From assembly GCA_020002185.1 (NCBI GenBank), contig CM034533.1:72441579-72505578 (forward strand): a DNA stretch of 64,000 bases, written 5' to 3'. The DNA comes from Paraescarpia echinospica (Eukaryota; Annelida; Polychaeta; Sabellida; Siboglinidae). The translations under genes and the position numbers were made by a program. This document shows, piece after piece, positions 15,019 to 26,240 of this stretch. Within the stretch, counting starts at the first letter, position 1, and each line of letters opens with the position of its first letter. The notes below the pieces were generated by a model, which made no database searches, was not told where the DNA came from, and saw only the letters and a program-made list of their open reading frames with translations.

Positions 15019-16029
15019 CTAATAAGGTTCCCAACGTGTGATTTGCAAAGGTGTCGCCGAATGAGCTGCGCGCCGCGACGATGCAGGTCGTCTACGATGC
15101 CGATGACGACCACTGTCAAACGGAATGCTGATTTCCTTTGATATGTCATCGTCCACTGATGTTGTCTGCATGTAAAGCCAACGATCTGAGTTCCCAACTA
15201 AATCCATTGGCGTGTTGACGTCCTTGAGACCACGAGCAAAGGTTTCCCATCCCACCGGTTCAAACGACTTCCGTTTTCTCAACACGTCATTCACAAGGTC
15301 CACGATATTACTTCCGGGAACCGCCTTGTTTCTGTACATCATCTCGCCACGATCGTTCCAACTTACGGCACCTTTCATTTTATTGATGAGTCGCCGTGCT
15401 TTCTGCTTCATAGTTTTTGGAACGCTGTCGATGATTTCGTTTTCGATGCTCTCCTTTTCGACGACTTCATTTTCGTTAGCAGTTTGTACTCTGTTTTTCT
15501 CTTCACTGGGAATTTTTTCGATGACCACACGCACGGGTTCTTGGCTACGTTTGTCGGAAAGATCGTTGTACCGATTCAATACCTGGTTATACAACACAAC
15601 TTTTTCCCTCTCGTGTATATCGTTTCGTTCTAGTATGTCTAGCATTTCATTGTCGAGTCGTTGCAAGACCCTTTCGATAGGGTTAGCAGTCGAAGGACGT
15701 TGCGGTTGAATTTTTTCCAAAATACGGGGATCGACCAGGGCCATCTTCTTTGTATACTCTATGGTCACCTGAGATGGAGACGGGAATGTCGAGTTTGTTG
15801 CTGGGGCCAGAGGTACATGTGTCGTAGTAGGCGCCGGTTCAAGTGAATTGAACAATGTAGTGCTTGTCGTCGTAGTGTTTGTCGATGGTCTACAGCGATT
15901 GTGAGCAATGTGTTGTTTCCAGTTACCTCGACGTGTAAAATATCTCTTGCAATCTGGGCACCGGAAAGGTGCCAAGGATGGTGATGGTGTGGGCCTGTTG
16001 ACAGTCAGTAGACTAGTCGATAAGCTCAT
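15019..16029 (-). CDS. Zinc-finger protein of the polB element, 336 aa
   Basis: Intact ORF with ATG at 16027-16029, convergent with the polymerase. Residues ~22-46 form a C2H2/C2HC finger (FRCPDCKRYFTRRGNWKQHI). A Ser/Thr/Pro linker follows, then a charged helical region (IHEREKVVLYNQVLNRYNDL). The conserved-looking C-terminal domain contains VSWNDRGEM, VPGSNIVDLVNDVLRKRK and GWETFARGL, with an Arg-rich tail ending ITRWEPY. I recall similar proteins in invertebrate genomes associated with such elements, but assign no proven function. A DNA-binding role is inferred from the finger and Arg-rich tail. It is open throughout, unlike the polymerase. Confidence 0.8.
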   Translation of the reverse strand: MSLSTSLLTVNRPTPSPSLAPFRCPDCKRYFTRRGNWKQHIAHNRCRPSTNTTTTSTTLFNSLEPAPTTTHVPLAPATNSTFPSPSQVTIEYTKKMALVDPRILEKIQPQRPSTANPIERVLQRLDNEMLDILERNDIHEREKVVLYNQVLNRYNDLSDKRSQEPVRVVIEKIPSEEKNRVQTANENEVVEKESIENEIIDSVPKTMKQKARRLINKMKGAVSWNDRGEMMYRNKAVPGSNIVDLVNDVLRKRKSFEPVGWETFARGLKDVNTPMDLVGNSDRWLYMQTTSVDDDISKEISIPFDSGRHRHRRRPASSRRAAHSATPLQITRWEPY

Positions 16030-16089
16030 AATCTACGTGTTTACTGTTCAAATGTAAAGAACGGAATGAACCACGATTTGAATTTTACT

Positions 16090-16180
16090 CACTGATATAT
16101 GGAAATCTCTGGTCTATTTTCCTGAAAAAGGAAGGATTTGACGCGATAACACGTCTATTTTCCTGAAAAAGGAAGGAATT
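16090..16180. repeat. ~41-bp direct repeat pair upstream of zinc-finger ORF
   Basis: TCTATTTTCCTGAAAAAGGA occurs at about 16112 and 16152, each followed by AGGA.TTGA. It lies 80-150 bp upstream of the ORF start, so it could be part of its promoter region. Confidence 0.6.
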
Positions 16181-16189
16181 GATGCTATT

Positions 16190-16925
16190 TGTACAACTAG
16201 TTGGTCTGAGTTCAATTCGTAGTTGGTCTGAGTTCAATTCGTGCCGCATGTTGGTCAAAGCATAGTGTTTCCTTTGTACAACTCGTGTCTATAGTTCGAT
16301 TCGTTCAGCGTGTTGGTCAAAGCATAGTGTTTCGTTTGCGTGACTAGTTGATCTGAGTTCAATTTGTGACACGTATTGGTCAAAGTGTAGTGTTTCGTTT
16401 GTACAACTCGTATCTATAGATCGATTCGTTCAGCGTGTTGGTCAAAGCATAGTGTTTCGTTTGCGTAACTAGTTGATCTGAGTTCAATTTGTGCAGTGTA
16501 ATCGGTTAAGTTTCTGTTTCGTTTACGCAACTAGTTGGTCTGAGTTCGATTCGTGTCGTGTGTTGGTCAAAGCATAGTGTTTCGTTTGCACCACTAGTTG
16601 GTCTGAGTTCAATTTGTGCAGCGTAATCGGTTAAGTTTCTGTTTCGTTTACGCAACTAGTTGGTCTGAGTTCGATTCGTGTCGTGTGTTGGTCAAAGCAT
16701 AGTGTTTCGTTTGCACCACTAGTTGGTCTGAGTTCAATTTGTGCAGCGTAATCGGTTAAGTTTCTGTTTCGTTTACGCAACTAGTTGGTCTGAGTTCAAT
16801 TCGTGCAATGTAATCGGTTAAGTTTCTGTTTCGTTTACGCAACTAGTTGGTCTGAGTTCGATTCATGCCGTGTGTTGGTCAAAGCATAGTGTTTCGTATG
16901 CACCACTAGTTGGTCTGAGTACATT
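16190..16925. repeat. Composite ~61-bp tandem array
   Basis: About twelve units built from a constant block (ACTAGTTGGTCTGAGTTCRA) alternating with two others: TGTTGGTCAAAGCATAGTGT followed by TTCGTTTGC, and GTAATCGGTTAAGTTTCTGT followed by TTCGTTTACG. The pair repeats as a ~123-bp higher-order unit. A stray constant block reappears near 17462. Confidence 0.9.
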
Positions 16926-17225
16926 AACATCTCTGTACTGAACTACACAGACATAAGTGGTTAACATAACTGTACTGAACTACACAGACATAAGTGGTTA
17001 CCGTATCTGTACTGAACTACACATAGACATAAATGGTTAACATAACTGTACTGCACTACACAGACATAAGTGGTTAACGTATCTGTACTGAACTACACAG
17101 ACATAAGTGGTTAACGTATCTGTACTGAACTACACACACAGACATAACTTGTTAACGTATCTGTACTGAACTACACAGATACATAAGTGGTTAACATATC
17201 TGTACTGAACTACACAGACATACTT
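16926..17225. repeat. ~37-bp tandem array
   Basis: Eight units of CTGTACTGAACTACACAGAC followed by ATAAGTGGTTAACRTAT, with small insertions (for example an extra ACAC). It directly abuts the ~61-bp array. Confidence 0.92.
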
Positions 17226-18124
17226 GTGATGTGTAAGACTATTAGTATGGTTCCCAACATATGCTTTGCATTACACTATGAAAAAGACACAATATGAGGT
17301 TCGCACAGTTTATTACAACACAAACGTATTTACATGTCACGCTCCATAACTGCAAGAACCAGAGACTTGCAACCAAGTATTGATATTACACAAATGTTCG
17401 ACTGTCACGTCGGATAGCTTCACACCTGCGTCTAACAAAACACTCAAACAGTCTTTCACCATCTAGTTGGTCTGAGTTCATGTGCGTGTTGTGTGTTTCG
17501 TACCACGTGTATGTATCTATGTATGTCTCTATGTATGAATCTATGAGTTCGTTTTCGGTTACCCATGCCAGGTTAGTTGTTTTACGACAGAAGCAAGTTG
17601 GGAAGGTTTTACCGAAGAAGCACGAATTTAAATACTATAGTACGAAAAAAGATTAAAAAAACGTTCTAATGGACATTTGTACACTTGACCCTTAATACGG
17701 TAAACTATATAAATACTGGTACATCTTATCTGGGAGGTTATTATGTGCCTGTACTGTTCTAACATGACGCTTCACTTTCCTCGAACAATGTAGATAGGAT
17801 ATTGATATAGGATCTTTGGTGTCAAGGCCGCCGAGTCGACATTGCGCATCGCACATAGCGTGTTTATTTAATAATGGTATTGAACGAAATTATGCACATA
17901 CGTGCATAGGTACATACGTATAGGTTAAGAATTTATAACCCTTTTATTACACATTACCCCTTATTACAACACCACATTTTCGACATGTCATAGTCAACCA
18001 AATAAGGGTTCGGTCCTGTGGCGAAGCCTCTGCCTCCGAGTCAAGCAATCGTGTGTGTCATATTCAAATGTTGTTCGGTATTTTTATTCAAAAAGTGGTT
18101 CGCATACCTTTACGATAAAATTCC
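17226..18124. other. Right flank of polB element
   Basis: A minus-strand frame at about 17395-17640 is open but lacks a good start (an internal ATG gives MNSDQLDGERLFECFVRRRC... then a stop). Just downstream on the same strand the frame ends in ...CWEPY, echoing the WEPY terminus of the zinc-finger ORF. This could be a further decayed gene of the element. The rest to 18124 shows nothing recognisable. Confidence 0.35.
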
Positions 18125-20587
18125 CTATGCTTTAACATGGAGAAAAGTGGTCGGATATTCCGTTTTATTGTTGTTCATGCACATGTAGTTTGATGTCATC
18201 CACTGATTGACAATATCTAGACACTCCTCCATACGTCGCCGAGTAGCAGCCAACGCAGTCGCAGTGAGGTCAAAATGGCAGTACAATTGCAGATCATCCG
18301 CATAATGATGAAAACAAAGTCCATGCGCTCTAATTATGTCGCCAATGGGTTGTACGTACAACGAGAATAACAAAGGACCCAGCACCGAACCCTGTGGGAC
18401 ACCCGATGTCACACAAGTTGTATTCGATGACGCATCACGAATGACCACACGCTGGGTCCGGCTCTGCAGATAGGATTGCAGCCAGCCAAGCGCCTTGCCA
18501 ACAATGCCGTAACGCAACCGAAGGCGCTGGATCATTATCTTGTGATTGATTGTGTCAAAGGCCGCACTAAAGTCAATAAGAACTAGTGCCGTGCCTTGTC
18601 TATTGTCTATAGCGGCTTTCATGGCATTTGTTACACACAATAGTGCGGTTTCAGTTGAATGATTCTTCCGGTAGGCTGATTGGAAACAGTCTTCCATTCG
18701 CTGATCGGAAATATGAGAGATGATCCTTCGCGCAATAACTTTCTCTATGACTTTTGACAGATGGCTTAGGTTGCTGACTGGACGGTAGTTGTTGAGTATG
18801 TCCTTGTTAAGTGATTGTTTCTTGAGCAATGGCCGGACAATTGCGTGCTTAAGCAGCACAGGCATGACTGCCTCCTCGAGTGAAGCGTTTACAATTTGTA
18901 TGATGATAGGCACGATACTGTCCATGTTGTCATTTAGTTGCTTAGTTGGTAGTGGATCAAGTGAGCATGTCTTATTCGTAGTGCCAAGAATATTAGTGAT
19001 TTCGGCTGTAGTAGTTGGCTCGAACACTTGAATTGGGTCAGTAAAACAACGTGTCTCGTCCTCTGTCGGGTCAACGGCAATGCGGTAGTGCAAGTTAATC
19101 AATAATTTCTCGATCTTTTCTTGGAAGAAACGTGAGAATTTATCACATCCTTCCTTCACTGAGCAGAATTCAGGAAGTTGCATGTTGTGTACGTCGAGTG
19201 ATCTCAGAATGCGAAACATGTTCTTGTTATTAGCGTTCTGTAATTGTCCGCGATAATACTCGGTTTTCTTACTGGCTATCATTGTAGTGCAGTCGTCGCG
19301 AGCGGCGACGTATAATTGGCGGTGTATTTCGAGTTTTGTTCTTCTCCACAGATTCTCACACGTTCGCCTCTTCTCTCTTGCTTCGTCGATCTCAGCGTCA
19401 TACTACGGATGCGGCGAGTTGCTCCTGACGTGTACGTAGCGCCAAGGAGCGTGCTTGTCTAAGCAGTTAGTGAGACAGGTGTTGTAGTCCTATGCTAAGA
19501 CCTCCGCTTGCTGACGGTCAGCGTGGGCACACATGCCAGAACATACAGATTTAACGTCATCATTAAACACTGTAGCATCCATGATGCGGAAGTTGCGCTT
19601 AGCAATTACTGAAGTTTCAGCTGACGGTTTCAACACATTTAATGCCAGTTCTATGCGATAGTGGTCCGATATGGAGTCTGGATAAACAACAACAGAAGAT
19701 ACTAAGTTATCGCTGTCATGACTTATCACCAGGTCCAATGTATGTCCTGTTTTATGGGTCGGCGAATGGACGTGTTGAAGCAAATTGTAGGAATCAAGTA
19801 GATAGCGAAGCGGTTCTGATTTCGTTACATCATCAAAATGAATATTAAAGTCTCCAGCAATTACGGTTGGTATAACGGAAACAGATGCTTCTGTAAATAA
19901 GCATTCAAGTTCAGCATAAAATTCACACGAAGTTCCAGATGCCTTACTTGAAGCAGGCGGGTGGTAGATGACACACATGTCGAACGATATAGAATGGGCT
20001 GCAGAGAACTGCACACGGAGAAGTTCAATGGTATTCAAATGGAGAGTAGGAAGAATCTTCGTTGTAAATGTATCGCGGTGCAAGATTGCAACACCGCCAC
20101 CACGACGAGAAGATCGTGCCACGTGGTGGAAGAGGAACCCGGGAGGGGTCACTTCAGCAATAACAACTTCGTCACCGCTCTTCCTTAACCACGTCTCGGT
20201 TATCGCCAAGATGTCGCATTTGTGTTCAACGACGTATTCGTTGATTTTGATAGCTTTATTGCACACGGAACGAGCATTCAGTAATGCCACATTGACGAAT
20301 GGCGTATCGTGTGGCATAACAGGGGCGGCTCTTAGAGTTACCAGATTCGCACTGACATTGCCTTGCCGACATACAATTCGTGAAGAATCTTTAAAACGGC
20401 TGGTAATCCGCGTTCGAATTGCGCGCTGTTTGCGCGTGCCCCCACGTCTGCCACGCAGAGTTGGACGCGCCGTGGACAGTCCTAGACGTCTGATCAATGA
20501 ATACACTGTGTCTGGTAATCGCGGAGTGACACCCCTGGTGGCAGGACGGAAAGCCCGAAAGACGTTCTGTAGGCACATCGCCGCCAA
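18125..20587 (-). pseudogene. L2/CR1-like LINE ORF2 with two in-frame TAGs
   Basis: One frame runs from ATG at 20587 to the RT, broken only by TAG at 19490-19492 and 19403-19405. The endonuclease part has LLNARSVCNK, LAITETWL, GGGVAILHR, IAGDFNIHFD and ISDHYRIEL. The linker contains YYRGQLQNAN. The RT has NYRPVSNLSHLSKVIEKVIA, LIDFSAAFDTINHK (motif A), SGVPQGSVLGPLLFSLY (motif B) and HHYADDLQLY (motif C). The sequence loses similarity after MNNNKTEYP and the C-terminal domain is missing. Both stops are explained by single transitions (CAG or similar to TAG; TGG to TAG). Jockey-superfamily affiliation is confident; the exact clade is not. Confidence 0.93.
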
Positions 20588-20965
20588 CGGTAGAACAATG
20601 CCTTGCTAATTATAGTTTACCAAATTAGGTCACACACGGGCGTTGTCGGTCTAAAGACCTGTAGTCCACCAGCTTCGTCAGCGACACGGTTGGCTGACGA
20701 CATTAAAACAATTCAAGATTGTAGACAAAGTACGCTACCTTGTTGTATAAAAAGTTCAGCGAGACAGTCACTGCAGCATCACGAATAAATAGTGAAGTTA
20801 TGATTGTTCAATTCTTCGTAAACAGGCAGAAAACATGTTAATATCACGAGCATGATTTGGCTTGCTGCCTGTCAGGCGCTACCGTAAGATTCGTATCATG
20901 GAACCTCGACATATATAGTTTTAGACGGGGGTGCAGTGTGAGGCGAAGGCAAAGTAAACTTCACC
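20588..20965. other. LINE 5' flank
   Basis: May contain the LINE 5' UTR. No other feature seen. Confidence 0.4.
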
Positions 20966-21310
20966 TACAGCTGGAGCACAGTAGAGCAGCGGTAAGAGCT
21001 TCGGACTCTCGATTGAGGGAACCCGAGTTCGAATCCTGTGCGGCGGTGTCGACCCTTGGGCAAGTTCGTTTACTTTACATTGCTTCAGTTCACTCAGCTG
21101 TATGAATGAGTACCTAGCTGACCATAGACAGAGGTGGATATATGTGTACGAATAGTCTTCGCGCATTAATTGCAACGTGGCTAAATGCTTCCCAGAGAAG
21201 TCGAGATGGTGTTCGATTGAACAGGTTTGCCAGGGAGTAAAGTGTAAAGTGCTTTGAGCAGTCCTGGGGATTGGATATTGCTCTATATAAGAACTGACCT
21301 TTTTTACTTT
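20966..21310 (+). mobile_element. tRNA-derived SINE
   Basis: The head is tRNA-like: A box GTAGAGCAGCGGTAAGAGC (20981-20999) and B box GAGTTCGAATCC (21025-21036) at normal pol III spacing, without an intact cloverleaf. A central domain follows (TGCTTCAGTTCACTCAGCTGT then ATGAGTACCT), then a 3' part with AAAGTGCTTTGAGC and CTCTATATAAG. The central domain resembles conserved domains of invertebrate SINE superfamilies (inference from memory). Confidence 0.8.
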
Positions 21311-21942
21311 TACAGCTAATATTATTATGTTCGTTATGTTCGAAACATTTGATAGCACTGTCGGGTCTGTGCGATGTAAGCAAGATTGGAAATGACGGGC
21401 GTTCGAGATTCGCAAAATAGACCATTGCTACTCTCGTGAACTGCGGCTCAGACTTGCATAACAGTCGTGGAATGTTTTACGGACAGCAAAAAATTAACGG
21501 CCATCACTAGGCCCTGCATTAGTAGATCCCCTATTATTGTAAGTACGGGCGTTCAATGATTAACTACACTCGGTAGAGACAACTTGGCTTGGTTGCTGTA
21601 TTATTGTATTGTTTTTGGAATGTTTTTGTATAAGATTGGGTGGGATGATTGATCACGTATTTGCTCGGCGGCCAGGTGCGACGCAATCAATAAGATATCA
21701 GCATGGCTTCACACTAACAAACTACCATTGAACATAAATAAAAATAACTTTAATATATTTACTCCTGGAAATAAAAAATAAACATGATGCAGTAATTAAA
21801 TAAATGGAATTAGTATATAAATTAAGGTACTTCAACATAAATAGAGGAATATCTAAGCTGGTCATTAGAATTAATAAATTGTGTTTAAGGTTTTTTAAAA
21901 TCTCGTAGGCATGCTTAATCAATTAAGGCAATTGTTGTTGTC

Positions 21943-21979
<37 letters not shown>

Positions 21980-22559
21980 CTGTACATATAGGCAAGGCCA
22001 GCAAAAACGAGACACTTTCACTTGATCAACCGATTTACGTTACAAAATGACGCTTAAATTAGTAAATTACTTGCCCTTATTATTTTAAGAATTTACTTCC
22101 CCGATTTGATATACATATGTATTGAACAAGAGGACCTGATAGTATTGGTAGGATGTAATTTACATGTACATCATAATTTACTGACCAACTCTCATGCAAG
22201 AATGGTTTGCATTCCATAATTATTGAGGAAATTCCACATATCAGGTTGTTCCGATGTCCATCACACGAAGAAGAATGCAGCTGTGTTTGCACAAACCATT
22301 GATATGCCTTATGTAGATGTTCCCAATATATAAGACACCATTGTATTGACACATTGGAATGTACTGAAATGTGTTGCTCCTTCAAATATGCGACATGTTT
22401 TCGTAACGTAAATCGGGAGAAAGTGGAAAATAATAAAAATTTCAAAAACACAACATTTGTTTACGAAATAATCAAAGTTACTGTATATTATTTATTCACT
22501 GTGAGATACAATTAAAAGGTGAACAGGTTGCACTGCATGTGCCGTCATCCTAACAAGTT
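21311..22559. other. Spacer with small RT scrap and (AT)n
   Basis: 21697-21785 (+) reads ISAWLHTNKLPLNINKNNF, typical of the W...NKL.LN..K segment after the YADD box of LINEs, so it is a tiny LINE remnant. An (AT)n run lies at 21945-21979. The minus-strand open frame 22080-22451 shows no recognisable protein. Confidence 0.5.
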
Positions 22560-23305
22560 ATTTAATAACGTAACCATGAACATTGGTAATAAAAAATTGG
22601 TTTTCTTTCCTTGCACCTTTTCATGTGAAGCGCGGACAATTGCTTTCGTCTGCGAACTGCTGAGTGTTTTCTCCACCTCGTTAAGAAGGGCATGATGTTG
22701 CACGAGAATTCCCTTGATTTTCGTTACTTTCGTCGGAGTGAAGCCAGCATTCCTTATGTCCTCATTTGCCTGATTTTTCGGACTCGATTCTTCAGCAGTT
22801 TCTCCTTGTCTGTCGCTACTAGCTTCACCAGCATGGTTGCATGGTGTTCTTTAGTCTCTGGACAATTTCTTTAGCTTCTTTTCCTAGTTTCTTTGCTGGA
22901 GTTCATCAAGTGTCACCTCTTGTTGGCGTATTGTCTTGTTTTGCATAGACACAATAGTGCTAGTGCGATTCCTCTTCCTTGAATTTTGAAATGGCAATTT
23001 CACAGTAAGCGTTGTATCGGGCAAAATTGTTGTTGTGCTGTCGCATGGCCAGCCATTTTTTTCTGCCACCTCTCGAACTTCTGGTTGTGTAGTAGCACGT
23101 GCTAATGTCTTGAGCTTTCTCCGATATGTTTTGTCGTAGTCGCGTCCCTTTCTTCTCTTTTCCTGCAGTTTTGACATTGATAGGTTGTCTCTTGGCACGT
23201 CATATTTCATAACACGATCTGTCTCCTTTCTTCCGTGATAAGGATCTGTTGTCTTTTTTCTATTTATGTAAGCTTTCTAGCGTTCAGCTGATGTTTTTGC
23301 CATGG
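22560..23305 (-). pseudogene. Broken gene for a Lys/Arg-rich SAER-type protein
   Basis: Reading down from 23302: MAKTSAER, a TAG, then KAYINRKK, DPYHGRK, and an open stretch (23210-22884) rich in KRRKGRDYDKTYRRKLKTLA. After a stop and frameshift, the frame resumes with IRNAGFTPTKVTKIKGILVQ and SQTKAIVRASHEKVQGKK near 22760-22600. Proteins opening KSAERQ+AY..+KK are common multi-copy hypothetical genes in invertebrate genomes and probably mobile, but I do not know their function. At least one nonsense codon and one frameshift make this copy dead. Confidence 0.55.
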
Positions 23306-25318
23306 TTCCTACAATGTTTGTCAAAAATTGACATAATATTATTAATAATGTTGTTAATCATGTTGTGCAATATTATATGGCCCTATCAATCTAAAAACAA
23401 TACATTATGTAAAGCATTTTAACATTTATCTAAGTCGCACGTCGTGTATACGAATTTCAATTTACGTTACAATTTACGTTACGGATTCTTCACAGGTCCT
23501 TTGAACGGCACGTGTTCACATTTCATTGTGTTATTAGATTTTAAAAACAGTTTGCAACTACGTGTGGTATGAATTTAAAGTTGGAGAACAATCAAAGGAA
23601 ACAGCGTAACTTAAATCGCATGATTTCCGCGACAAGCTACTTAATTTTTTACTGCATGTGATTTATTTATACCATTAAATAATCTATACTTTGTATGAGA
23701 TACAGGAAACACACATGAGGCACTTTTATAATAAGTAGTTTAATAATTTGAACAGTGATTGTAGTCAGAGTGTTGCCGGCGACATGCGAAAACGCACACT
23801 TGTGCCACGTCCATGCGTTCGTAATTCTGCAAATTTTACAGACAACTACATAAAACTATACATAATTTTAATCCTTATGATGTCTTCTAGCCACTGGAGT
23901 CGGAAATTTGCATGCACATTTTTTACATAGGTCCCTATAACAACCACGAAAACGGCCGGCGACAGCACGTTTTCAAAAGTGTCTCCTTTTCGCTGGGCTT
24001 GCCCATATACTCTATATTGCACATTAAATTCTCCCCATCTACAGTACTGTACCCTAATTTGGGCAAATACTTATCCACCAAGAATAAATAAACTTAACAT
24101 TTTACAAAAGAAGACAATAGGAATAATAAGCCTGCGTGATTACCTATAGCTCTTACTGATAATTTATTCAAGAAAAACAACTGATTGAAACTGAGTGACA
24201 CATACAACTATCAACTGGGTGTATTTATATACAATTTAGTAACCGTATACTTCCAACCTGTACGTTAACACTTTTTAATAAAAAAATGATACACATATAT
24301 ACTTCAGGTTAGAGCAGACGTTTTCTGACAACTGCAATAAAACAACCAGAGACAGCACACACATTTATGCAGACATTTAAACGCCTGTTGTTTTCCCTTT
24401 ATCAAGGATTTTAGTCCATTCTTGTATTCTCAACAGTTTTTATATTAATTGTGTTTATTTTTCAAATCTAGATTATATTTTTTATATATACTAAAATCAC
24501 CCGTATTTAAAAAAACTTTGTTAAACCGTTGAGTAGTTAATCTGTTGAATAGAATATTAAGATTTTCTGTATAACAATAAGTGTCTACTATCATAGGTGG
24601 TTCCGCTATAAGCCTTTGTGGGTTTCTTAGGAATCACATTAGTTGCACTAGAATCATAATTTCTATCTGCATTACATTTCTTTGTATCTTTGCAACTAAA
24701 ATAAAGTTATTATTATTAATATCCATCATTTTCATAATGGCAGGTTGACATACATGTGACGAATATATCAGAAATGCGTTTTTTTTCTTCAAAAATACAT
24801 AGGACCTAAACACACATACCATCTATGTATTTTGTTCTATATGCAAACCGATCTTAATAAATTATATTATTCGATGAAGCGTGTCGCGCTAACTGACAAT
24901 ACGCAACATGCCAACAATTAAGAACGCCTACACAGCGATGCGATTCACTACGGCATGCCATTGGGGTCAAATCTAGTTGACACTGCGCTGACCCGCTCTC
25001 TGCCTGTCGCGCCTACTGACGCGGAACCGTTGTCGCGCTTACATTTATCCGGGTGTTAAATTTGATCCGGGTGATGTTTATATGCATATGTAAGGCATAA
25101 TATTTGGCACCAGTAGATCACGACACATAATATCTAGTAGTTAAATATGTTTCGTTTGTTGTCGAAATACGAGCGTTACAGTTAGAGTACATAATTATAA
25201 TTTGGTGTTTCAAATTTGTGACCTAGTATTAGAGTAAGTCACGTGACGTGTGCGTGGAGAGGTAACTGTTTTACGCCATAAATTGTTTATGTCTGTGGGA
25301 AGCACACATTTTATAATT
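23306..25318. other. Spacer
   Basis: AT-rich sequence without recognisable genes, tandem arrays or element ends. TTTACGTTAC occurs twice near 23461-23480 and also near 22030, possibly related to the adjacent element. Confidence 0.5.
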
Positions 25319-25477
25319 TATCTATATATATAGACATATATATATATATATATAAAATAAAGCCAAGCAATCCACACGGACGGTGCTGGTACTGTATATT
25401 CCCCTAGATACGCGCACGCGCAGAAACGTAACCGGGATATTATTAGCGCGACACCGTCCATGCGGATTGCTTGGCTT
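25319..25477. repeat. AT run plus 26-bp inverted repeat
   Basis: AAGCCAAGCAATCCACACGG... (25360-25385) pairs with the reverse complement at 25452-25477 with two mismatches, spacing 66 bp. A (TA)n run precedes it. It is MITE-sized or a large hairpin; no target duplication is apparent. Confidence 0.65.
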
Positions 25478-26240
25478 CCCCAGCCGTAATTGCGCTGGTG
25501 GATTAACAGCCAGCCGAACAATAAGTGACAATGTTGGCTTTAAGTAAGAACCTAGTGACTAGTGTTGCCACGGAAACATTGCTATATCATATTATATGAC
25601 TCTATTTGAGACTTGGCCCAGGAAGGGCTACCGTGACAGATACGACGGCGCCGCGCAGGTGAGTAGACTGGCACTGACGCTGGGCTGGGTAACGTACTAG
25701 CGGTCGCTAGGTCATGACTAATACTGCTAATGCTAATGGGACGCTCTGTCGTTCAATCTATTGAGGAGTAGTCTCATCGGACGGAACAGCAATGCACTTG
25801 TGCAGAATCCGTATCCACCTCGATCTCTACACAAGACAAGTGCCCAGCAATGTTAGTCGGCGCAAGGTACATTTATTTACATTAATTTGCGTAGGTATAC
25901 CGTACTAGGCGTAGGACCGTCACCATGATTCATAGTATGAATCGAGAACGGAAGTTCGGTGTTCCGACCATCCACCTGATGCCGTTTCGAAATCGAATGT
26001 ATTTATAGATAAAACTCGCGACGCTCTACTTTCGTTTGCAGCCTCACACTGATACAGGTACATGCACAGTGACGCGGGAACGAAATTCATATTGGGGGAG
26101 CTAACGGAGCTTGAGCACCACAGAAAATTTTTCGCCGCCGCATACCTTCACATCTACCTTCGTTTGGCTCGACTGTGACATCGAAAGACGGCGGGGGGGG
26201 GGGTGCTGTTGTAAATGTTTGTTCTCCGCTGTCTCGGCTG
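25478..26240. other. Spacer with a strong isolated donor site
   Basis: A relatively CpG-rich patch at 25620-25700 contains GCGCAGGTGAGTAG, a near-perfect 5' splice site (25655-25668). There is no matching coding exon. It could mark a non-coding first exon. Confidence 0.3.

Noticed and set aside
20972..21045. Stand-alone tRNA gene
   Set aside because: A and B boxes are present, but the arms do not fold into a complete cloverleaf and a SINE body follows directly.
22080..22451. 123-codon minus-strand frame
   Set aside because: No recognisable domain, no splice or start context, AT-rich surroundings; kept only as a remark in the spacer entry.
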